Origin: Theodoxus fluviatilis
Lineage: Eukaryota > Mollusca > Gastropoda > Cycloneritida > Neritidae
NCBI GenBank assembly: GCA_034096865.1
Contig: JAWQFJ010002818.1
Location: 1 to 64,000 of the forward strand
Direction of reading: 5' to 3'
Length of the DNA stretch: 64,000 nucleotides
Made by a program: the position numbers and the translations under genes
Shown: one piece after another, positions 21,605 through 32,612 of the stretch
Position numbering within the stretch: position 1 is the first letter of the stretch
Layout: the number at the start of each line of letters is the position of its first letter
Notes under the pieces: generated by a model
Told to the model about the DNA's origin: nothing
The model's database searches: none
Seen by the model: only the letters and a program-made list of their open reading frames with translations

Positions 21605-23805
21605 AGCTGGTGCAGACATACACCACACACAGAGCTGGTGCAGACATAGAGCACACACAGAGCTTGTGCAGACATACACCACACACTGAGCTGGTGCAGA
21701 CATACACCACACACAGAGCTGGTGCAGACATAGAGCACACACAGAGCTGGTGCAGACATACACCACACACAGAGCTGGTGCAGACATACACCACACACAG
21801 AGCTGGTGCAGACATAGAGCACACACAGAGCTAGTGCAGACATACTCCACACACAGAGCTGGTGCAGACATACACCACGCACAGAGCTGGTGCAGACATA
21901 CACCACGCACAGAGCTGGTGCAGACATACACTACACACAGAGCTGATGCAGACACAGAGCACACACAGAGCTGGTGCAGACATACACCACACACAGAGCT
22001 GGTGCAGACATAGAGCACACACAGAGCTGGTGTAGACATACACCACACACAGAGCTAGTGCAGACATACTCCACACACAGAGCTGGTGCAGACATTCACC
22101 ACACACAGAGCTGGTGCAGACATACACCACACACAGAGCTGGTGCAGACATACACCACACACAGAGCTGGTGCAGACATACACCACACACAGAGCTGGTG
22201 CAGACATACACCACACACAAAGCTAGTGCAGACATACACCACACACAGAGCTGGTGCAGACATACTCCACACACAAAGCTAGTGCAGACATAGAGCACAC
22301 ACAGAGCTTGTGCAGACATACACCACACACAGAGCTTGTGCAGACATACTCCACACACAAAGCTAGTGCAGACATAGAGCACACACAGAGCTGGTGCAGA
22401 CATACACCACACACAAAGCTGGTGCAGACATACACCACACACAGAGCTGGTGCAGACATACACCACACACAGAGCTGGTGCAGACATACACCACACACAG
22501 AGCTAGTGCAGACATACACCACACACAGAGCTGGTGCAGACATACACCACACACAGAGCTGGTGCAGACATACACCACACACAGAGCTGTGCAGACATAC
22601 ACCACACACAGAGCTGGTGCAGACATAGACCACACACAGAGCTGGTGCAGACATAGAGCACACACAGAGCTGGTGCAGACATACACCACACACAGAGCTG
22701 GTGCAGACATACACCACACACAGAGCTGGTGCAGACATAGAGCACACACAGAGCTGGTGCAGACATACACCACACACAGAGCTGGTGCAGACATACACCA
22801 CACACAGAGCTGGTGCAGACATACACCACACACAGAGCTGGTGCAGACATACACCACACACAGAGCTGGTGCAGACATACACCACACCCAAAGCTAGTGC
22901 AGACATACACCATACACTGAGCTGGTGCAGACATACACCGCACACAGAGCTGGTGCAGACATACACCACACACAGAGCTGTGCAGACATACACCACACAC
23001 AGAGCTGGTGCAGACATAGACCACACACAGAGCTGGTGCAGACATACACCACACACAGAGCTGGTGCAGACATACACCACACACAGAGCTGGTGCAGACA
23101 TACACCACACACAGAGCTGGTGCAGACATAGAGCACACACAGAGCTGGTGCAGACATAGAGCACACACAGAGCTGGTGCAGACATACACCACACACAGAG
23201 CTGGTGCAGACATACACCACACACAGAGCTGGTGCAGACATACACCACACACAGAGCTGGTGCAGACATACACCACACACAGAGCTGGTGCAGACATAGA
23301 GCACACACAGAGCTGGTGCAGACATACACCACACACAGAGCTGGTGTAGACATACACCACACACAGAGCTGGTGCAGACACAGAGCACACACAGAGCTGG
23401 TGCAGACACAGAGCACACACAGAGCTGGTGCAGACACAGAGCACACACAGAGCTGGTGTAGACATACACCACACACAGAGCTGGTGCAGACATACACCAC
23501 ACACAGAGCTGGTGCAGACATAGAGCACACACTGAGCTGGTGCAGACATAGAGCACACACAGAGCTGGTGTAGACATACACCACACACAGAGCTGGTGCA
23601 GACACAGAGCACACAGAGCTGGTGCAGACATACACCACACACAGAGCTGGTGCAGACATACACCACACACAGAGCTGGTGCAGACATACACCACACACAG
23701 AGCTGGTGCAGACACAGAGCACACAGAGCTGGTGCAGACATAGAGCACACACAGAGCTGGTGCAGACACAGAGCACACACAGAGCTGGTGCGGACACAGA
23801 ACACA
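21597..23805. repeat. Second 28-base minisatellite, about 79 copies
   Basis: The unit reads ACACACAGAGCTGGTGCAGA then CATACACC, with a CATAGAGC variant. It abuts the previous 28-base array with no unique DNA between (GGGCCCACACAGAGCTGGTG). It is open in many frames on both strands but has no coding evidence. Confidence 0.97.
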
Positions 23806-23928
23806 CACAGAAGGACAGAAATGGTATCGGGATTTCATGAAGGCCCCAAGCCGTGACCTTCCAGGGAATCTTCCAAAAGGTCTGCCCCTGAATTCCCGAG
23901 ACCTTTTTTGGTCCAATTCTGTCTACAG

Positions 23929-24273
23929 CCCCATTTGTGAACGACGCTGTTCTACACCTGAATGCCCGGATGCTTCAGATCCATGAAAACTTCCTCAAGT
24001 CTGCCCAAGAGGTCAAAGGTCCCTTCCGCGTCGCTCTGTCAATCTGGAGAGCCAAACCAGCAATGGCCAAATATGGAGCCCACGCCCAGCGAGGGCAGAC
24101 TGGAAAAGGTTCAGGATCTCAGGCGAGGGCCGATACCACAGCAAAGGCCCGACTGCTGCAAGCACTGAACTCCTGGGGCTCCTCACAATTAAGTCTGTCT
24201 TCACCGCCAAACTGCAGATTGTTGACATTTCTTTACTTTCACATTGCTTCTGTGCGCAGCAGGGACAGATACT
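23929..24273 (+). CDS. Unidentified reading frame, possible exon
   Basis: A good acceptor (CCAATTCTGTCTACAG ending at 23928) precedes an open frame beginning PFVNDAVLHLNARMLQIHEN and ending at a stop at 24273-24275. Third positions are rich in C and G (CTG, GCC, AAG, CAC), unlike neighbouring repeats, which suggests it is or was coding. No domain was recognised. A second overlapping frame (23962-24168) is also open. It could be an exon of an upstream part of the synaptotagmin gene, another gene, or decayed transposon DNA. Confidence 0.25.
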
Positions 24274-24275
24274 GA

Positions 24276-24710
24276 CATTCGATGCTGGTTTGGCTGCGAT
24301 GTTACGCCGCCTAGCATGGTTGCGAATAGTGAAACCATGGATGGGTTCACGCTGCGAAATGGCAGCACGGAGAGCTTGAGAATGTCAAGGTCTCGCTGAG
24401 GTGCTGCCAGGAAGGTGTGCAGGTGAGAACCTGTGAAGACCTTTCTGGAAAGCCGCGTTTACTTTGGACCTCCTGCAGGTGTGCAGCCACTCCCACACAC
24501 TGCATGTAGCGGTGTCGGTCTTGCCTGGCGTGCAGCATGTTGCCTCACTCACGGTGTCCTGTCGCGTGAGACACGCTGTTATCGGACATTTGCACCATTA
24601 ATGCCTACATTATAGATTCTATGACCCTCTCCACCCAGTGCTCTTTCTCACCTGCCAATCGATAATTCACCAAACGCTGTTTCCCACTTCAGTGCGACTC
24701 GGCTGCGGCC
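24276..24710. other. Unique sequence, no gene seen
   Basis: No domain or clear exon was recognised. Confidence 0.4.
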
Positions 24711-25758
24711 GTGAAGTTTCAGAGCGCGTGTGCCTCGCTCGGGGGGCAGTGAAGCTTCAGAGCGCGTGGGCCTGGCTCGGGGGGCCGTGACGCTTCAGAG
24801 CGCGTGTGCCTGGCTCGGGGGGCCGTCAAGCTTCGTGAAGCTTCACAGCGCGTGTGCCTGGCTCGGGGGGGCCATGAAAGTTCAGAGTGCGTGTGCCTGG
24901 CTTGGGGGGCCATGAAGGTTCAGAGCGCGTGTGCCTGGCTCGGGGGGCCGTGAAGCTTCAGAGCGCGTGTGCCTGGCTCGGGGGGCCATCAAGCTTCGTG
25001 AAGCTTCACAGCGCGTGTGCCTGGCTCGGGGGGCCATTAAGGTTCAGAGCGCGTGTGCCTGGCTCGGGGGGCCATGAAGGTTCAGAGCGCGTGTGCCTGG
25101 CTCGGGGGGCCGTGAAGCTTCAGAGCGCGTGTGCCTGGCTCGGGGGGCCATGAAGATTCAGAGCGCGTGTGCCTGGCTCGGGGGGCCGTGAAGCTTCAGA
25201 GCGCGTGTGCCTGGCTCGGGGGGCCATGAAGCTTCAGAGCGCGTGTGCCTGGCTCGGGGGGCCGTGACGCTTCAGAGCGCGTGTGCCTGGCTCGGGGGGC
25301 CGTGACGCTTCAGAGCGCGTGTGCCTGGCTCGGGGGGCCGTGAAGCTTCAGAGCGCGTGTGCCTGGCTCGGGGGGCCATGAAGCTTCAGAGCGCGTGTGC
25401 CTGGCTCGGGGGGCCGTGACGCTTCAGAGCGCGTGTGCCTGGCTCGGGGGGCCGTGACGCTTCAGAGCGCGTGTGCCTGGCTCGGGGGGCCGTGACGCTT
25501 CAGAGCGCGTGTGCCTGGCTTGGGGGGCCGTGACGCTTCAGAGCACGTGTGCCTGGCTCGGGGGGCCGTCAAGCTTCAGAGCGCGTGTGCCTGGCTCGGG
25601 GGGCCGTGACGCTTCAGAGCGCGTGTGCCTGGCTCGGGGGGCCGTGACGCTTCAGAGCGTGTGTGCCTGGCTCGGGGGGCGGTGACGCTTCAGAGCGCGT
25701 GTGCCTGGCTCGGGGGGCGGTGACGCTTCAGAGCGCGTGTGCCTGGCTCGGGGGGCAG
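24711..25758. repeat. 38-base GC-rich minisatellite, about 27 copies
   Basis: The unit reads GTGACGCTTCAGAGCGCGTG then TGCCTGGCTCGGGGGGCC. Each unit has a G6 run and several CpG. Two units carry an inserted CTTCGTGAAG at about 24830 and 25000. Confidence 0.97.
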
Positions 25759-25832
25759 GACAGCGTGCGTGCCTTCCTCTCCGTGATTGGGTCCCTCAGA
25801 CACCGAGATAGAATCAACCGCAAATCAAATAA

Positions 25833-25955
25833 ATCTACAGAATGTGAAACTTTAGCAAATTAAATAATTCTACAGAATGTGAAACTTTAGCAAATTAAAT
25901 AATTCTACAGAATGTGAAACTTGAGCAAACCAAATAAATCTACAGAATGTGAACC
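25833..25955. repeat. About 40-base AT-rich tandem repeat, 3 copies
   Basis: TCTACAGAATGTGAAACTTT recurs near 25833, 25871 and 25909, with a final TCTACAGAATGTGAAC at about 25938. Confidence 0.85.
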
Positions 25956-26342
25956 CCCTACATGTACCTATCAGCATTATAGACCGTCTATTAATCGACC
26001 AGATAGAAAACAACCGTGTGAAAAATATATCCTATTAATTTGCTCTTAAAACGGCCCGGGGAAATGTCCATTTTGCCGAGCTGGGGTGAATCGGAAAACC
26101 TTGTACACTGAAAATTGATATTCCATCGGCCATATTACGATTATCTTAACTTTCGCTGATCCATCATCATCGTCACTGTCGTCCATGTCATCATCATTTT
26201 CGTCATAGTTATCATCGTAGACGTCATCGACGCCGTTGTCATCATTATCGTCATTATCATAGTAGATCTCGACCAGGTGTCAGTGCTGTCAGCAATTCCA
26301 TCATCATTATGAGGTTCAGCTTCAGCAGGTTTACGAACACTG
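25956..26342. other. Spacer with CAT/CGT-rich low complexity
   Basis: From 26160 to 26270 the sequence is built from TCATCA, TCGTCA and similar trinucleotides. It leads into the 29-base array. No gene was seen. Confidence 0.6.
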
Positions 26343-29300
26343 AAACCACTACCACTGCCACACTGTCGCCACTACCACTACCACTGCTACCAGTAATACA
26401 TGTACCACTACCACTACCACTGTTACCAGTACCGCCACTACCACTACCACTACCACACTGTCGGTCGCCACTACCACTACCACTGCCACACTGTCGCCAC
26501 TACCACTACCACTGCCACACTGTCGCCACTACCACTGCCACACTGTCGCCACTACGACTACCACTGCCACACCGTCGCCACCACCACTACCACAGCCACA
26601 CTGTCGCCACTACCACTACCACTACCACTGCTACACTGTCGCCACTACCACTACCATTGCCACACTGTCGCCACTACCACTACGACTACCACTGCCACAC
26701 CGTCGCCACCACCACTACGACTACCACTGCCACACCGTCGCCACCACCACTACCACAGCCACACTGTCGCCACTACCACTACCACTACCACTGCCACACT
26801 GTCGCCACTACCACTACCATTGCCACACTGTCGCCACTACCACTACCACTGCCACACCATCGCCACCACCACTACCACTGCCACACTGTCGCCACTACCT
26901 CTACCACTGCCACACTGTCGCCACTACCACTACCACTGCCACACTGTCGCCACTACCTCTACCACTGCCACACTTTCGCCACTACCACTACCACTGCCAC
27001 ACTGTCGCCACTACAACTACCACTGTCACACCGTCGCCACTACCACTACCACTGCCACACTGTCGCCACCACCTCTACCACTGCCACACTGTCGCCACTA
27101 CCAGTACCACTGTCACACTGTCGCCACTACCACTACCACTGCCACACCGTCGCCACCACCACTACCACTGCCACACTGTCGCCACCACCACTACCACTGC
27201 CACACTGTCGCCACCCCACTACCACTGCCACACTGTCGCCACTACCACTGCCACACTGTCGCCACTACCACTGCCACTGCCACACCGTCGCCACCACCAG
27301 TACCACTGCCACACTGTCGCCACTACCACTACCACTGCCACACTGTCGCCACTACCACAACCACTGCCACACCGTCGCCACCACCACTACCACTGCCACA
27401 CTGTCGCCACCACCACTACCACTGCCACACTGTCGCCACTACCACTGCCACTGCCACACCGTCGCCACCACCAGTACCACTGCCACACTGTCGCCACTAC
27501 CACTACCACTGCCACACTGTCGCCACTACCACAACCACTGCCACACCGTCGCCACCACCACTACCACTGCCACACTGTCGCCACCACCACTACCACTGCC
27601 ACACTGTCGCCACTACCACTACCACTGCCACACCGTCGCCACCACCACTACCACTGCCACACTGTCGCCACCACCACTACCACTGCCACACTGTCGCCAC
27701 TACCAGTACCATTGCCACACTGTCGCCACTACCACTACCACTGCCATACCGTCACCACGACCACTACCAACTGCCATACCGTCGCCACTACCACTACCAC
27801 TGCCACACTGTCGCCACTACCACTACCACTGCCACACTGTCGCCACTACCACTGCCACTGCCACACTGTCGCCACTACCACTACCACTACCACTGCCACA
27901 CTGTCGCCACTACCACTACCACTGCCACACTGTCGCCACTACCACTACCACTGCCACACTGTCGCCACTACCACTACCACTGCCACACTGTCGCCACTAC
28001 CACTACCACTATCACTGTCACACTGTCGCCACTACCACTACATCTGCCACACTGTCGCCACTACCACTACCACTGTCGCACTGTCGCCACTACCACTACC
28101 ACTGCCACACCGTCGTCACTACCACTGCCACACTGTCGCCACTACCACTACCACTGCCACACTGTCGCCACTACCACTACCACTGCCACACTGTCGCCAC
28201 CATCACCACCACTGTCACACTGTCGCCACTACCACTACCACTACCACTGCCACACTGTCGGTCGCCACTACCACAACCACTGCCACACTGTCGCCACTAC
28301 CACTACCACTGCCACACCGTCGCCACCACCACTACCACTGCCACACTGTCGCCGCCACCATTACCACTGCCACACTGTCGCCACTACCAGTACCATTGCC
28401 ACACTGTCGCCACTACCACTACCACTGCCATCGCCACCACCACTACCACTGCCATCGCCACCACCACTACCACTGCCATCGCCACCACCACTACCACTGC
28501 CACTGCCACACTGTCGCCACTACCACTACCACTGCCACACTGTCGCCACCATCACTACCACTGTCACACTGTTGCCACTACCACTACCACTACCACTGCC
28601 ACACTGTCGGTCGCCACTACCACAACCACTGCCACACTGTCGCCACTACCACTACCACTGCCACACCGTCGCCACCACCACTACCACTGCCACACTGTCG
28701 CCGCCACCATTACCACTGCCACACTGTCGCCACTACCAGTACCATTGCCACACTGTCGCCACTACCACTACCACTGCCATACCGTCGCCACCACCACTAC
28801 CACTGCCACACTGTCGCCACCACCACTACCACTGCCATACCGTCGCCACTACCACTACCACTGCCACTGCCACACTGTCGCCACTACCACTACCACTGCC
28901 ACACTGTCGCCACTACCACTGCCACTGCCACACTGTCGCCACTACCACTACCACTGCCACACTGTCGCCACTACCACTACCACTACCACTGCCACACTGT
29001 CGCCACTCCCACTACTACTACCACACTGTCGCCACTACCACTACCACACTGTCGCCACTACCACTACAACTGCCACACTGTCGCCACTACCACTGCCACA
29101 CTGTCGCCACTACCACTACAACTGCCACACTGTCGCCACTACCACTACCACTACCACTGCCACACTGTCGGTCGCCACTACCACAACCACTGCCACACTG
29201 TCGCCACTACCACTACCATTGCCACACTGTCGCCGCTACCACTACCACTGCCACACTGTCCCCACTACCACTACCACTGCCACACTGTCGCCACTACCAC

Positions 29301-31745
29301 TACCATTGCCACACTGTCGCCACTACCACTACCACTGCCGCACTGTTGCCACTACCACTACCATTGCTACACTGTCGCCACTACCACTACCACTGCCACA
29401 CTGTCGGTCGCCACTACCACTACCACTACCACTGCCACACTGTCGCCACTACCACTACCGCTGCCACACCGTCGCCACTACCACTACCACTGCCACACTG
29501 TCGCCACTACCACTACCATTGCCACACTGTCGCCACTACCACTACCACTGCCACACTGTCGCCATCACCACTACCACTACCACTGCCACACTGTCGCCAC
29601 TACCACTACCACTGCCACACTGTCGCGACTGCCATTGCCACACTGTCGCCTCTACCACTACCACTGCCACACTGTCGCCACTACCACTACCACTGCCACA
29701 CTGTCGCCACTACCACTACCACTGCCACACAGTCGCCACTACCACTACCACTGCCACACTGTCGCCACCACCACTACCACTGCCACACTGTCGCCACTAC
29801 CACTACCACTGCCACACTGTCGGTCGCCACTACCACTACCACTGCCACAGCCACACTGTCGCCACTACCACTGCCACACTGTCGCCACTACCACTGCCAC
29901 ACCGTCGCCACCACCACTACCACTGCCACACTGTCGCCACTACCACTACCACTGCCACACTGTCGCCACTACCACTACCACTGCCACACTGTCGCCACTA
30001 CCACTGCCACACTGTCGCCACTACCACTACCACTGTCACACTGTCGCCACTACCACTACCACTGCCACACTGTCGCCACTACCACTACCACTGACACACT
30101 GTCGCCACTACCACTACCACTGCCACACTGTCGCTACTACCACTACCACTGCCACACCGTCGCCACTACCAGTACCACTGACACACTGTCGCCACTACCA
30201 CTACCACTGACACACTGTCGCCACTACCACTACCACTGCTACACCGTCGCCACTACCAGTACCACTGACACACTGTCGCCACTACCACTACCACTGCCAC
30301 ACTGTCGCCACTACCACTACCACTGCCACACCGTCGCGACCACCACTACCACTGCCACACTGTCGCCACCACCACTACCACTGCCACACTGTCGCCATCC
30401 CACTACCACTGCCACACTGTCGCCACTACCACTGCCACACTGTCGTCACTACCACTGCCACTGCCACACCGTCGCCACCACCAGTACCACTGCCACACTG
30501 TCGCCACTACCACTACCACTGCCACACTGTCGCCACTACCACTACCACTGCCACACTGTCGCCACTACCACTACCATTGCCACACTGTCGCCACTACCAC
30601 TACCACTGCCACACTGTCGCCACTACCACTACCACTACCACTGCCACACTGTCGCCACTACCACTACCACTGCCACACTGTCGCCACTACCACTACCACT
30701 GCCACACTGTCGCCACTACCACTACCATTGCCACACTGTCGCCACTACCACTACCACACTGTCGCCACTACCACTACCACTGCCACACTGTCGCCACTAC
30801 CACTACCACTGCCACACTGTCGCCACTACCACTACCACTGCCACACTGTCGCCACTACCACTACCACTGCCACACTGTCGCCACTACCACTACCACTGCC
30901 ACACTGTCGCCACTACCACTACCACTGCCACACTGTCGCCACTACCACTACCACTGCCACACTGTCGCCACTACCACTACCACTGCCACACTGTCGCCAC
31001 TACCACTACCACTGCCACACTGTCGCCACTACCACTACCACTGCCACACTGTCGCCACTACCACTACCACTGCCACACTGTCGCCACTACCACTACCACT
31101 GCCACACTGTCGCCACTACCACTACCACTGCCACACTGTCGCCACTACCACTACCACTGCCACACTGTCGCCACTACCACTACCACTGCCACACTGTCGC
31201 CACTACCACTACCACTGCCACACTGTCGCCACTACCACTACCACTGCCACACTGTCGCCACTACCACTACCACTGCCACACTGTCGCCACTACCACTACC
31301 ACTGCCACACTGTCGCCACTACCACTACCACTGCCACACTGTCGCCACTACCACTACCACTGCCACACTGTCGCCACTACCACTACCACTACCACTGCCA
31401 CACTGTCGCCACTACCACTGCCACACTGTCGCCACTACCACTGCCACTGCCACACTGTCGCCACTACCACTGCCACTGCCACACTGTCGCCACTACCACT
31501 ACCACTGCCACACTGTCGCCACTACCACTACCACTACCACTGCCACACTGTCGCCACTACCACTACCACTGCCACACTGTCGCCACTACCACTACCACTG
31601 CCACACTGTCGCCACTACCACTACCACTGCTACACTGTCGCCACTACCACTACCACTATCACACTGTCGCCACTACCACTACCACTGCCACACTGTCGCC
31701 ACTATCACTACCACTATCACACTGTCGCCACTACCACTACCACTG
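26343..31745. repeat. 29-base minisatellite, about 185 copies, 5.4 kb
   Basis: The unit reads CCACTACCACTACCACTGCC then ACACTGTCG. As 29 is not a multiple of 3, the frame rotates every unit. All three plus frames remain open, giving a 29-residue repeat and a frame over 2,000 codons long that is not a gene. Units between about 30763 and 31385 are identical, while the left part is diverse. GGTCGCC insertions recur (GTCGGTCGCC). Confidence 0.97.
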
Positions 31746-31877
31746 CTACCATTACCGCTACCACCACTACCACTTCCACGAACATCACCACTGATAGCAA
31801 CACCGGTAGAGCCGGCAGCAGCACGGTGGGGAGGCCGTGTCGCGCGCTTCTCAAGCAGAAACCCTGTCCCGCCCTGT

Positions 31878-32440
31878 GTGCTCCTGTGTGCTGCTGTGTG
31901 CACGTGTTGCTGTGTGTACGTGTTGCTGTGTGTACGTGTTGCTGTGTGTGCGTGTTGCTGTGTGTACGTGTTGCTGTGTGTGCGTGTTGCTGTGTGTGCA
32001 TGTTGCTGTGTGTGCGTGTTGCTCTGTGTACGTGTTGCTGTGTGTGCGTGTTGCTGTGTGTGCGTGTTGCTGTGTGTGCGTGTTGCTGTGTGCACGTGTT
32101 GCTGTGTGTACGTGTTGCTGTGTGCACGTGTTGCTGTGTGTACGTGTTGCTGTGTGTACGTGTTGCTGTATGTACGTGTTGCTGTGTGCACGTGTTGCTG
32201 TGTGTACGTGTTGCTGTGTGTACGTGTTGCTGTGTGCACGTGTTGCTGTGTGTGCGTGTTGCTGTGTGCACGTGTTGCTGTGTGTACGTGTTGCTGTGTG
32301 TACGTGTTGCTGTGTGCACGTGTTGCTGTGTGTGCGTGTTGCTGTGTGCACGTGTTGCTGTGTGTGCGTGTTGCTGTGTGTGCGTGTTGCTGTGTGCACG
32401 TGTTGCTGTGTGTGCGTGTTGCTGTGTGTGCGTGATGTGC
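31878..32440. repeat. 16-base minisatellite, about 35 copies
   Basis: The unit reads GTGTTGCTGTGTGTAC with GTGCAC and GTGTGC variants. Long stretches alternate purine and pyrimidine, and the GTGCAC variant makes CACGTG words. The array ends about 57 bases before the synaptotagmin exon. Confidence 0.96.
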
Positions 32441-32497
32441 GTACGTGATGCTGTATGTACGGGATGCTATTTTGTACGTGACGCTGTGGTTTTCCAG

Positions 32498-32612
32498 GGC
32501 AAGCTGGGAGAGCTGCTCCTGTCTATGTGCTACCAGCCCAACATCGGCCGCATGACTGTGGTGGTGATGAAGGCCAAGGACCTCAAAGCCAAAGACATCA
32601 CTGGCTACTCAG
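32498..32612 (+). CDS. Synaptotagmin penultimate coding exon, first part of C2B
   Basis: Synaptotagmins are vesicle membrane proteins whose tandem C2 domains bind calcium, phospholipid and SNAREs to trigger exocytosis. The acceptor is GGTTTTCCAG ending at 32497. The donor is TCAG then GTAGGG at 32613. The 115-base exon starts in phase 0 and ends in phase 1. It encodes GKLGELLLSMCYQPNIGRM, then TVVVMKAKDLKAKDITGYS: strands 1-2 and calcium loop 1 of C2B, including the first loop aspartate in KAKDIT. The terminal G joins AC of the next exon to make the aspartate of SDPYVKV. The transmembrane and C2A exons were not found in the window. The pyrimidine tract before the acceptor is short because the 16-base array runs close to it. 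Confidence 0.93.

Noticed and set aside
23929..24273. Assignment of this frame as the synaptotagmin N-terminus or C2A
   Set aside because: It has no transmembrane segment, C2 signature or linker motif that I recognise.
26309..32435. Plus-strand frames of over 1,200 and 2,000 codons (histidine/proline/threonine rich)
   Set aside because: The 29-base unit rotates through all three frames and none contains a stop. Three overlapping frames give the same 29-residue repeat.
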